From Solanum dulcamara (taxonomy: Eukaryota; Streptophyta; Magnoliopsida; Solanales; Solanaceae): a DNA stretch of 64,000 nucleotides. The stretch is taken from contig NC_077248.1 of the NCBI RefSeq assembly GCF_947179165.1, forward strand, positions 12,179,256-12,243,255, given 5' to 3'. Below, piece by piece: positions 38,098-49,945 of the stretch (its first letter is position 1; each line of letters opens with the position of its first letter). The notes below the pieces were generated by a model that did not search any database, was not told the origin of the DNA, and saw only the letters and a list, made by a program, of their open reading frames with translations. A program made the translations under genes and the position numbers.

Positions 38098-41000
38098 TGT
38101 CACAACCCGAATTCGGGTGTGATGGTGTAACATCCCCTAAAAACGTTGTATATGATGTTTTAATTTTCGCCTATACATGATACAACCTCTGTATTTTGGG
38201 CATAACTTTTCATAAGAATATCCAAATTGAGTGATTCAAATTTTTGAGTAACCATAGGATCATTACCTACAACTTTTCTGAAGATCATATTTTAAAATTC
38301 GGAGTTTAAGTAGGTCAAATAAATTAATTTTGTAAGGTAGGATGTTGTGACGGAAATGAGTGTTGATAGAAGAAAAATCATATCTCACTGTAGATTTATC
38401 CAAATTGGTTTATTCTTGAACGATATGAAACTAGACTTCCATATCTATAATTCTTATGAAGACACCAAATCCTAATAAGGAATTTATCTTATTCGAACGT
38501 AGCTCCCAAAAAGAGTATTCTGTCAAAAATAACTCATTTCACCTACCATAGAAAGATCTAGATACATTTGACATCACTCATGACATAAATTTTTCTCCAT
38601 TTAACATCATCCATGACATCAATATATTCCACTAAATTTTCAGATTTTTTTTATAATTATTTTATTTATTATTAGGTCCCTCTTTCCCACCTATAAATAC
38701 CCACCTTATTTCCTCATTTTATTCATCAAGATTTCTCAAGCAAATCTTCTCTCTATACACTTCTTTACACATTCTCAAATATAGTTTTAGTTCTTAGTGG
38801 TGAAGAAATACTATTCCGGTGATTCATATATTCCGGATAGTACACAAAACGTTCCGGCAAGGAGAGAAGCTAGGACTCAAGAGTGTTCATTAAGTCTTCC
38901 GGTACCAACTAAAGCTTCGGTTTCCAGGTATGTAAGGCTTTAATGAGAGTATTCCTTTCACTCTCATGTCTAAATTATTTTGATTATATGATAAATTATA
39001 TTTATTTTCTTTAAGCTCTACTCTAAGTTATGTGTGTGTTTATCCATGGGTTCTTCCACCCATGTAGTCCAAAAACTCTTTCAATTAAATATCTTGATTT
39101 CAAGTAATATTTTTGTTATGGTAATTTTTATTTTTTTACTTAATAGTATGAATCATGGTTAAACTAATGATTATTGATCTATTTTGATACAACATAATTT
39201 TATAGGTATGAATTGATGGATTGCAAGTAATTTATTTATTTATATTTTTAAAGGTTCTTGAAATTCATGGTGGGTTGTCTAAAGCATGACTTTTAATTAA
39301 TGGATTTCAAAGTATTTATGTATATTTATTTACATACATGTTTTTAAGTTGAAGTGATTTGAACCCACCTAGTTTTACTATGTTTTTAATAAAGTTTGAC
39401 TTGAAAGATTTGACTCCAAATAAATATTTATGAAAGCAATATCTATGATCAAAAAGGGAGTCTTATGAAATGAAAGAATGATGAAATGATATGAATCATG
39501 GATTCTTTATGCAATAAGGACAATTCTTGCATATTTGAATTATCAAATGTTTTAATGAGCTATTCTACCAAATATGATATTTGAATTCTCAAGTTATATG
39601 TTATAAATATTTTGAAGTATTAAACTATTCCGTGAGATTGACTTAGCACCGAATGAGGCATTGAAGTGGGATTCGATAAGGGAATCCTAGTAGCAACCCC
39701 TTGTCTCATTAACTATGTGCCAACATAGGAGCCCTTGTAGGCTTAGGCTAATGGATCCATAAATAGCCCTTAAAGTTAAAGTTAAAGAAATGAATGAAGT
39801 TGACGGAGTTCTACCCGGCAAGTAGTCTCCCCGGCCAACGTAGGGGGTTATGTTGGATTCCATGTAATAGCTCGCATGGTCTTAAATGTCGGTTATGGTT
39901 AATTTCCCACAAAATGAATGTTTTAAAGGATATCTATATGATTTATTATGCATACATTAAATTATATTCCATATTACATAAATGTTTTAATGTTTCCTCA
40001 ATGTTCATGCATCCTTACATACTTAGTACATTCAAAGTACTAACGCATACTCTTTTGCCTACATGATATCACCATGTAGGGATCGGTGCTCCTCCTCGTT
40101 CTCCTCCACGTGGCTAGTTGATATTCCATTGGAGACTACTTTTGGTGAGTTCCCATGTTCCGGGAACAATACTCCTTTATCTTTCTAGTTTATGATATGT
40201 TAAGATATTTTACCATGACATTTCTTCTATTATGATTGAGGGTGAGCTAGGGACTTCTCTTAGCTCCGTTAAATCTAATAGTTAGAGGTATTGTTGGACA
40301 TATGTAAGTTGAAGATTTACTATTATGATTTCCGCTTGTTTATTTATCATCATTACCTATGAAAGGCTAAAAGAATGCTAAGAGGCTTGATTGAGGTACT
40401 TTCGGGTTCCTCATTCGCCATGTCACGTCTAGGCCTTAGGCTTGGGTCGTGACAGATGGCACTCATCTCAACCCACCAAGACAAGTCAGTCTAAAACTCA
40501 ATGGAAAGTAAATGCGGAAGTAATTGAGATAAAACAAGGTTTAACTTAGTCAAAAACAAATAAATAATCTCAAAATCCTCCAAGACTGGTTGTCACGTGT
40601 ACAAGCCACTAATACATTACCGAAGTACGAAAGAAAATACAATCACAATGTTTTTGTCTCTAGAATAGGACTAAAACATAATAAAAGAGTAAGAGGTGTC
40701 CACTAGATGAATGCAACATCTACCTCAATACTCGAAATGATAGCCTCGGATGTGTTAGAAAACACTAGGAGATCAAGCTGGTACAGGCTCACAACCTACA
40801 CAAGTGTAGAAGCAAGGGGTGAGTACCAAACAACACGGTACTCAACAAGTGGATAACTAAACTAATCAAAGCTCAATACATACAAGTACTCATGTCATTC
40901 CAACCGAACCTCCTTAACTACAACTTGCATAAAACCAGCCCAATTCTACACTCTACACAATAATAATAATACAGTCCACAAATACTCATTAGTAGTCTCA

Positions 41001-42591
41001 TCAAGTGAGTTATATCAATTCAAGTTCAACATATACAGAGCAATAATGGAAAACACAAATTCACAAATATCAACAAAATGCGATGCAATGCAATGAAATG
41101 ATGCATGTCTGTCCTATCGGTATACATCCGCTGAATTACAGTCTAAAACCCATAGGGAATATTTTTGTCCATGTTATCTGTCACGGAGCGTGTGGCCCGT
41201 CCCCTCAATATACATATTCTGCCATAGAGCGTGTGGCCCGAACCCTTTGTTTCATAATACCTGCCACAGAGCGTGTGGCCTGACCCCTTTGTTTCATATC
41301 ATTTTCAGTCTCAGCGCAGTATGTCAGAACTAATGTAATCAATAAATGTTCATATGATTCACGATAATAACATGACAACAACAATAATTTTTTCTATCTC
41401 ATATCAACAGTCATTTCACATGTTCAAATAAATCCATAATCTCATCACATCAATTCCACCAATACATGTTATTAGATCGTCATTTTATACCCCTCATCTC
41501 CATTTTTAAGGCCAATTATATAGTCAATAAGCCAGTCTAATTTTCATTACTCCCCAGTGCACATAACAAGGAAATACAAGCATCTACAAGCTTAAACTGA
41601 GATTTAGAAATTCACTTGCCTCAACTAATCAAACAATCACTCCGAAATTGAGCCTTCCCCTTTTGTTGGGCTTCCAAATTAATGTAATATAGTCAAATAG
41701 ATAATCACAAAAAGATTTCAAAACTAACAACACCCGTATTACTATATATCTAACCTAGACCCAAAAATGCACACAATTCTATAATCAAATTTCTAATCGT
41801 GATACCACCTAACATGTCAACTCCCATATTTTTTTTCGAATTTCAAGACTAAGGTTCAGTTTCAGTTCCTCCAAATATCATAAATCTACTGATATTTATA
41901 TAATACAATACTCTTGCTATTTAATTACAGATCTCAATATATTAAAGCTTAATTTATAATGTGATAACAAAATAAAATTATTGACAATTGAAGCCACCTG
42001 GTTTACGAAACCAGTGGCGAGAATTGACCAGAAGTACAAAATTTGCCATTCATGGCGTTTACTTCCTTTTCAATCATTGGAAAAATCATTACCAATCTTT
42101 GCCTTATCATTGGCAATGATTGTCCCACTAATATTCTTTCATTCTAGGTCCAAAAACTCAAGACAAAAGCACTCAAATTTGTATTCATTTACTTCTTCTT
42201 CTTTTTCTTTTCAACCTAGAATTATAATACTAATTCCTTACTCATATATGTAGCCATCAATCTAAGTAGAAAACATAATCGACTCTTACCTGAAGCGTTC
42301 GCCGAAGCCACGATGAAAGTTTGATTCCTTTAGTTTGAGGGTTTGAGAAATTAATTGTGTTATAAAAAAACAATAACCCTTTTTAACTTATTTCAATAAA
42401 TAGGTCAAGTGGTATATGGAATTAAATAAACTATTAATTTGATCCACCAATTAAATTAATTCTCTAAAATTACCCATCAACTAATTAACCGAGGTTACCG
42501 AAAGGTCCAAAATTTCAACTTACATTTACGAAAAGGGTCTTCTACGAAAGGAGGAGGACTCGTTCTCAAAATGACCTAATGGGTCATTACA
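38098..42591 (+). mobile_element. Solo LTR, family 2, with a nested LTR, unit B
   Basis: Duplicate of the element at 14740: it starts TGTCACAACCCGAATTCGGG, ends GGGTCATTACA, and has target duplication GATGG at both edges. A different nested LTR (38126-40454) lies only about 28 bp from its left end. Without the nested insert it is about 2160 bp. Confidence 0.88.
38126..40454 (+). mobile_element. Solo LTR, family 1, nested in the family-2 LTR, unit B only
   Basis: It begins TGTAACATCCCC and ends GGGTCGTGACA, with target duplication GATGG (GTGATGG before, GATGGCACTC after). The continuous GTGATGGCACTCATC of unit A (14761 onward) shows the empty site. It is 2329 bp with no internal region. Insertion site and target duplication differ from the nested copy in unit A, so the two events are independent. 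Confidence 0.9.
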
Positions 42592-43263
42592 GATGGATCA
42601 ATAATATTAAATGTCAATTACCTATTAAAAAGAAATTAATTGTGTACTTTGAAATTCATAGTTACAGTATTATCATTTTTGAAAATAAAAATAGAAAGCG
42701 AATAATATTTTATATTAGAAAATAAAATTTTGATCTTTATTAATAAGCATATTAATCTCGTATAATGTGTGAATAATCGAATTTAAATAGATAATTCAAT
42801 TTATTATTACTTGTGTTTCGTGAGTTTAAGATGAAAAGAATATATATTGGTGGTTAATTGTATGATAAGATAAAATATAATATAATAGTAATAAAAGAAT
42901 AAAAAATTATAATGTTCTTTTAATTGGGTGTGGGCATGGGGCTATCAATATGGATCGGGGCAGATAGGAGAAAAAAGATGGGTTAAAATTTAAATTTGTC
43001 CAATAGAAAGATGTCACGTAATAATTAATAACAATAATAATTAAAAAAATAAAAGGTTGTTAGTTTTAGGGGTAAAAATGGACCAAAAAGGTAGAATGAG
43101 GGGTATTTTTGGCCCAATAGATGGATGAGGGGTATATTTAAACCTTTTCGGATAGTACATGAGTATTTTTGGCCCTTTTTCAGTATTTTTATTTATTCAT
43201 ATTTGACTTAATATATTCTTTAAAAAATAGAAGAATAATTTTATTATATCATTCTATTAATTA

Positions 43264-43500
43264 TTTTTTTCATTCTGTTTTACCTAATATTATTTGATTT
43301 AGTATGGTATTTAAGAGGGAAAAAAACTTTTGAAACTTATGGTCTAAAATAATTCTTAGATTTTTATGTGTTTGTAAATCATTTCATTAAGGGTAAAAGT
43401 GAAATTTTAGAATTAAATTATTTCTAATTATAGTAAAGTCAAATTCTTTTTGAAATGGATTAAAAAGAAAAGGATGTCACATAAAATAGAACAAAAGGAG
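43264..43500. mobile_element. Stowaway-like MITE, unit B copy
   Basis: Duplicate of 19898-20136, ending ATAGAACAAAAGGAG before TA. Confidence 0.45.
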
Positions 43501-44829
43501 TATAAGTTATTGGAAAATGAATACTCTCTAATTCAATTTATTGTTCTACCTTTTTTCTTTAGTATGTTTTAAAAAAATGTTTTATTCATAGTTAGTAATT
43601 TTTTAATTCTAACTTTTTGCCTAATGTATTTAAAATCATAAAATTAAAGAGAATTTTAATATATTTAACATATTTATAATATCAGACGATCAAATTCAAA
43701 AGATTTCTTTACTTTTTTAAATTTCGTATCAAATCATAAGAGGGCAAACAAAATTGAAACGGAAAAACTTACCACAAACCAACATTGTCAGTCGATTTAT
43801 TAAATAAAATATTTTTTTATATTTATTTAATTAAAAATAAATGAAAATTTAAATAAACTTATGGACAACAATGTCAGTTTCTTTTTTTTTAAAAAAAAAT
43901 CTCGACTTGTATGTTGGTTTATGATATTTATATTTTTTTTCCCAAAAACAATGTACAAAATCGATGAAAAATTGTGTGAAAACAAAAGAGGGACATCCCT
44001 TGGTTTCAATCCGCTCCACTTCGATTCATATAGATCCGCGCCGCATAAATTCATCCAGCATAATTTTTTTGTTATTTTTTTTAATTGAGTTTAATATGAA
44101 AAATAAAATTCATAATTTTTTTTGTTAATTAACATCTCAATAACTCATTAATTATTACTAGTTAACATTTCAACAATTGTTTCTTAATCGCTAATTAACT
44201 CTAATTAACATTTGTCTAGTTTAAGTTTTTTTTTAAGTTAAAATTAAAGTCAAAGTTTAAGATAAAAAATTATATTTTTTTATTTTTACTAATTACAAAG
44301 ATTTAATTTTCTTCGGGTTTCTAATTGATACCTTAAACTCTCATAAATCCGCAACCCGCCTTGCCCCACATTAATTTTAATAATAATTACTTCAATCTGC
44401 CCCACCCCGCCTAGCTCTAAACCCGTCCTGCCACACCCATTGCTATCCCTGGGTCTCTATAGAGATATCGCTTTTGTTTGAGAATGCCTTTGTCCATATT
44501 ATATTTTAACATATTTTTTAAAAAAAATAATTAAAATGTAAATATTTATTTTTAATATAGTGGATAAGTACAAGTGCAAGACATCAGTAATTTCAGCAAT
44601 TTAAAATAAATTTATAGTTTTCTTTTAATACTAATCCTATTATTAAATAATCACATAAAATACTAGTAATTAAATTTATATTATTAAAACACAATAATAA
44701 AATAAATATTTTTTAAAAAAAAGTGTGCGTCCAATATAAGTCATAAAATGAAACGGTGAGAGTAATATGTGTAACCTCGAAAAGCGTTATTGAATTTAGC
44801 CTCAATATGTGTACCGGTCATTAATTAAT

Positions 44830-44936
44830 CACTTCCTATTTTCCCTCTATAAATACTCAAAAGGTCTCACTAGCTTTTGCACCCAACAAACACAATACAT
44901 TTGCAATATCCTCCAATTCACTACTACTCTAGCTAT
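44830..44936 (+). promoter_or_regulatory. Core promoter and 5'UTR of LTP gene b, unit B
   Basis: TATAAATA at 44848-44855, with the shared ACTTCCTATTTTCCCTC and AAGGTCTCACT motifs. One difference from unit A in the 5'UTR was seen (CCTCCAATTC here, CCTTCAATTC there). Confidence 0.6.
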
Positions 44937-45589
44937 ATGGAAATGGTAGGCAAAATTTCATGCATTGTTATTTTGTGCATGGTGGTGGTTGCACCCCATG
45001 CAGAGGCATTGACATGTGGTCAGGTTACATCTAGCGTGGCTCCTTGCCTCCCTTATCTTACGGGCCGTGGCCCTCTAGGAGGCTGTTGTGGCGGAATCAA
45101 GGGTCTATTGGGTGCAGCCAAGACTCCAGCGGATCGAAAGACAGCATGTACTTGTCTAAAATCAGCCGCTAAAGCTATGAAGGGCATTGATGCGGGCAAA
45201 GCCGCTGGTCTCCCTACAGCTTGTGGCGTAAACATTCCTTACAAGATTAGCCCTTCCACTGACTGCTCTAAGTATGTTATTAACCTTCTTTTCTTCTAAA
45301 TACTTATTTTATTATGCTACCATTGGTAATTAAATTGATTTGCAATAACAAATCTAATAAATTAGAAATTTTTCATGTATAAATAATTTAAAATATATAG
45401 TGCTTTCATTTTTAAATATGTAAATTTTATTTCAAATATCTTAAAACTAAAGTTAAATTATTTGCTCCTTGAAATTTGAAACGTGTCACATTTTGGCTGA
45501 TATGTTTAACGATCACTCCTATTATACATAACCATGTCGTGCTAATATACTTGGTTAATGTGGTAATTAATATATGCAGGGTCCAGTAA
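44937..45589 (+). CDS. LTP1: Type-1 non-specific lipid-transfer protein, gene b, unit B
   Basis: Exon 1 is 44937-45271 and exon 2 is 45580-45589; the 308-bp GT-AG intron is the same length as in unit A. The 114-aa product ends DCSKVQ and has a 24-residue signal peptide, eight cysteines at the family spacing (9, 12, 0, 19, 1, 22, 13 residues between them), and the TPADR and PYKIS pentapeptides. The only coding difference seen from the duplicate at 21708 is Gly49 (GGC) here against Asp (GAC) there. All family landmarks are intact, so this is the most canonical LTP of the four. It would be a secreted, disulphide-stabilised lipid carrier. Confidence 0.95.
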
Positions 45590-46130
45590 GGCTAATCAGT
45601 GCAATATGGAAGTAGCTAGCTAGAGTATCATGAGGAGAAGAATAAAGATGGCGTGGAGTTAGTTTGATCCTGTTTGTGGATCTAGCTATTTTGTGGGTCT
45701 TTAATTTGGAGTCATATTTAGTTAAGAGTGTTGTAATGAAACATTTGGGGTTACTTACGTTGTATTACAATCCAAATCTTTCATAATAATACGTTATTTT
45801 ACTACTATCTTATTTAGTTCATAATAATTCTTAATTTTACTATCTTATTTAGTTCATTTCTCTCGAGAGAGATATTATTGAACTATCAAAGACTGAGAAC
45901 CTATACCTATATGTTGTATAACAAATTGCAAATTAATTTAAAGGAAGACAAATAACAAAGTACTTATTTCCTTGTTTATTTTTACTTTACTTTACACACC
46001 TCTTAAAAATAATAATAAATAAAATATATTTATATTTTATCATATCATATTAATAGTGTGTAGTTTTTAATGGTGAGGAATGAATACTACATATAAAACA
46101 AAAATATTTTTCTCATAATATAATAAAATA

Positions 46131-46653
46131 ATCAAAAACACACCTACATTATTCATTTTTTCCGAGTTTTATACCTAAATTATTGGAAAAATGAGTTTCA
46201 TACTTAAAATATCACTTATTAGTTTGAGAAACACACATCAGTAGTGTATTTAATACACTGTCTACTTTCTCTATTTTTTTGAAAAAAAAACTTGCCTCGT
46301 GGCATTCCACATGGATAAAATATTACACTTTGACAAAAATTAAATAAACTATTAATATTAGTTAAAAGTTAAATACTAAATTATTTCTATCACTTTTTGG
46401 GTGGGAGATAGTAATGTTTTATTCTTTAATTTTAACTAATTCTAATAATTTATTTAATTTTTGTTAAGGTGAAATGTTTTAAGAGTGTAGTATACACACC
46501 ATGATTAGAGTAGAATAAAAGAGATGTGTTTCTCAAACTAAAAAGTAATAGTTTAGGTACGAAATTCACACTCTCAATAGTTTAGGTATGAAACTCAAAA
46601 AAAAAGGATAGTGCAGGTGTGTTTTTGATATTTAGTGCAGGTGTGTTTTTGAT
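46131..46653. mobile_element. Fold-back MITE-like element, unit B copy
   Basis: Duplicate of 22902-23424 with the same arms and the same doubled right end. Confidence 0.65.
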
Positions 46654-47170
46654 ACTTATCTCTTTATTTTTTAAATTTCTTATTTAGTGTTCGGTATTCA
46701 CATTGGATCTTCAATTAAATTCGAATAGCTCACTGTAGGTCCATTTGAGGGTGATACTCTCAACAAAATTTTCTCTAAGATTTAAATTCAATAATTTTAA
46801 TTAAAAATGAAACAATCTCACTACTATACCATCCATGTTGATAATAAAAGTGATAATTGAAATGGAAGTTGGAGACTAAGGAGCAGTGGCGGTCCCAATA
46901 AATATTTTGCCCCAAGACATATTCAGAGTCACAACTCAGAAAGATTTTTGCATTGATATTCCTTAAAATACTTTTATCTCAGAATAATTAAAATAAAATT
47001 GATTAATCTCTTTTTATGAATCGGAGGGAGTATTAGATCAAACTATTAACTTTCTCTTGCCAAGTTAGGAGTTATTATTAAAAGTAACATATTTGTGTCT
47101 AATATAATTTTCTCAAATTTGATGAGCCCTCTAAACATACTTGAAAGGTCTTTAATGTTTAAAGATATAA

Positions 47171-47940
47171 GGGAAAATAGTCAAAAAAAGTTCTTAAACT
47201 ATTTGAAATGAATAAAAATGTTATTTATTTATAATTTGGTCTAAAAATACTCTTGCTGTCAATATTTTAGTTCAGAAATGTCTTTATTTTTATTTAATGG
47301 GTTAAAATGCCCTTTTTCAAATAAATATATATATATTTTTTTTGAACACATTTTATTCCTAATAATATTTCTTTTATTATCAAATGTTTATTCTACTTCA
47401 ATTAGAAAAAAATTAAAAATATTTCTTATTTTATTATAATTATTTTTAATTGTTATTTGAATAAAAATTAATGATTTATTTATGATGATCTTATATATAT
47501 GAGATATATTATCCGTTAAAACTTAGAGTACATGAAATTATTCTATTTTAATTAATAAAATGAGATTACGAAGAATAAAATAATTTCTACATTTTTATTA
47601 CTTAAATATTTAAAAAGAAAGAAAACAAGAATAGAATTCCTTAAAAATAATATTTTTATAAGGAACAAGATTTGTTTTTTTTAAAAAAATATATTTATTC
47701 GGAAAAAGACATTTTTGATCCATTTTATAATAATAGGGGGATTTTGGACCCATTAAATAATAATAGGGGCATTTCTAGACCAAAATATTAACGACAATGG
47801 CATTTTTGGGACCAAATTATAAACGAAAGACATTTTTGTTCATTTCAAATAGTTTAAGGTACAGTCGATCGACGGAAGACATCTCTGATCCACCGATTTA
47901 CCACTGAACGGCTTTTTCTTTCATTTTTGACCCTTTTCCC
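47171..47940. mobile_element. Complete fold-back element across the right edge of unit B
   Basis: The left arm (47171-47345) carries GGGAAAATAGTCAAAAAAAG, CTATTTGAAATGAATAAAAA and TATAATTTGGTC. The right arm (47677-47940) carries the complements GACCAAATTATAAACG, TTTTTGTTCATTTCAAATAG and GACCCTTTTCCC. About 330 bp separate the arms. The duplicated unit ends at 47676, exactly where the right arm begins. The right arm also holds about 60 bp (GTCGATCGACGGAAGACATC onward) not seen on the left. Confidence 0.55.
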
Positions 47941-49199
47941 GAGATTTAGAAATATTACCGTACTATCTTCTATGTTGTTGAACACGTTTAATTCCCCTAA
48001 CAATTTCACCTTTACTATCAAAATAATTATTGTCGAACTTGGTTTTTGGCAATTTATTTGTATTTTGTGTTAGCTTGTTTAATTTGCAATTCTTCATTAG
48101 TATATTTATTCGCGCCACATAAGGCTATTTTATCAAGAATATTTTTTATATTTAGGGTTCGAATTATAGCATTCTGAATAAAGGAAGAACAATCTCATCC
48201 ACTACATCATATTCTTTGATGGTTACACTATTGCGCATCATCAAACGATATAAAAAGGAAAGCTAGAAGTCCAGGACAATTATGAAAGAATGAAAATCAA
48301 GAGATGAATTTAGACAAAGTATAAATAATTAAGTAGGCATTTGGTCATAGTTTCCGATATCTTTTTATTCCCTTTATTTATTTGAAATTTATAAAGTTAA
48401 AAGTTTTGAAATAGAATTGTATTTGATTATATTTTTGTAAAGAAGGAAAAAAATATCTTATTTAATATTTATAAATGTGATGAAGTCGGAAAATAGATTG
48501 GGAACACTTTTTAAAATTTAAAATTCAACTCCAAGTTGAATGTGAAAACTTAACAACCAAATACTTATTTTGAAATAAATTAAAAATTATTAATAATAAA
48601 ATGAATAATTCTTATTAGCAAACGGATCGTGAAATATTTACATATACTAATATGATGATACGCCCATTCTAAGCCTAAAAATACCAGATTCACCTTGTTT
48701 GGGTAGTTATTACCTAGGATAGATATTAATCGTTTAAATATAATATTAATTTTAATTGCTATTTAATTTTTTTATATTAATAAATTTATAATTAAATAAT
48801 TAAAAAATACTTTTTATAACAATCAATTTTGTATAATTACATTATCATCAAAACTTTTTTTCTTTTCAACATAATATAATAAAATAATATATAACAATCA
48901 TCTATCCAGATAGAGTGATAGGAAAAATCAATTCCCAGAAAAGGTGCAGGGGACTCATTGTCCCAAAACAGGGCCGCCCACACCACAAATCTGCCGATAC
49001 ATACAAGGCTTCTGTTAAAGTTTGTCTCGACATCCGCAAGGCTGCTAATAAGCTAGCCTTAGCTATAAATTTTTAAATATTTTTATCAAGTTATTTTGAA
49101 TTAATTTTTTTTTATATATTTGATCATAAATTTTTTTTAAATATTTTATTTATGAAAAAACAGATTTTTAGAGTATTTAGAGTGTAAATTTAGTGTAGA
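47941..49199. other. Unique DNA right of the duplication, no clear gene
   Basis: AT-rich. One short stretch near 48911-49076 looks coding-like: a frame reads YKASVKVCLDIRKAANKLAL before a stop. It has no start codon or identifiable relatives, so I do not call it a gene. It could be a stray exon captured by a transposon. Confidence 0.35.
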
Positions 49200-49945
49200 G
49201 TTGAATGAATCGAATGTGGAAGGGAAGCTTGCCAGACATACTATTTTCAAGAGTGAGTTTTAAATATCTTGGGTCCGTACTTCACAATAGTGGAAATATT
49301 GACAATGATTGTCATACATCGCGTTGGGGCTGCATGGATGAAATTGAGACTTGCCTCTGGAGTTCTGTATGACAAGAAGGTACCACCTAAACTTAAAGGT
49401 AAATTTTACTTAAAGGTAAATTTTACAGAGTGGTGGTTAGACCGACTTTGTTTTATGAGGTGGAGTTATGGCCTATCAAGAAATCTCATGTTCAGAAAAT
49501 GCATGTTGCGGAGATGAAGATGTTGAGATGGATGTGTAGGCATACTAGGAGCGACACGATCGGGAATGAGGTTGTCCAGGAAAAGGTAGGAGTGGCTCCT
49601 GTGGCAGAAAAGATAAGGGAAACGAGAGTCAGATGGTTTGCGTATGTGCAAAGGAGGTGTGCTAATGCGCAGTGAGGAGATGTGAGAGGCTGGTTTTAGG
49701 GGGTACTCGGAGTGGTGAAGGTAGGCCGAAAAAGTATTGGAGAGAGGTGATTAGACAAGAAATGGTGCAACTTCATAGTACCGAGAACATTACTCTAGAT
49801 AGGAAGGAGTGAAGGTCGCGTATTAGGGTAGAAGGCTAGTAGGAGTGGAGTATTTCTCTTGGAGTGCATAGGTTTAGGCTCGTTAGTGTCTATCATAGTA
49901 CTAGTCATACCATTTTAGTGGTAAGGTCTGTATACACTTTATCTT
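49200..49945 (+). pseudogene. RTE-type LINE reverse transcriptase 3' fragment
   Basis: Frames in succession resemble the extreme C-terminus of plant RTE-clade non-LTR retrotransposon polyproteins: FKYLGSV, then [20 protein letters not shown], then after a frameshift [36 protein letters not shown] and RVRWFAYVQRRC. Further on, GRPKKYW-like and YWREVIRQ-like words continue at about 49726-49760. A 17-bp tandem duplication (ACTTAAAGGTAAATTTT at 49391-49407 and 49408-49424) causes one frameshift. The catalytic RT core and endonuclease are absent, so this is a dead 5'-truncated copy. Confidence 0.75.

Larger units (their letters stand above)
24883..47676 (+). repeat. Tandem segmental duplication, unit B (about 22.8 kb)
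   Basis: Direct repeat of 1418-24439 with the same order of genes and elements. At the left edge, homology to unit A starts at TTCACATTTAATG, directly after filler DNA. At the right edge, AACAAGATTTGTT is followed by a T-run and the right arm of a fold-back element that unit A lacks. Unit B has the nested LTR at a different position from unit A and lacks 137 bp corresponding to 21161-21297. Confidence 0.95.
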
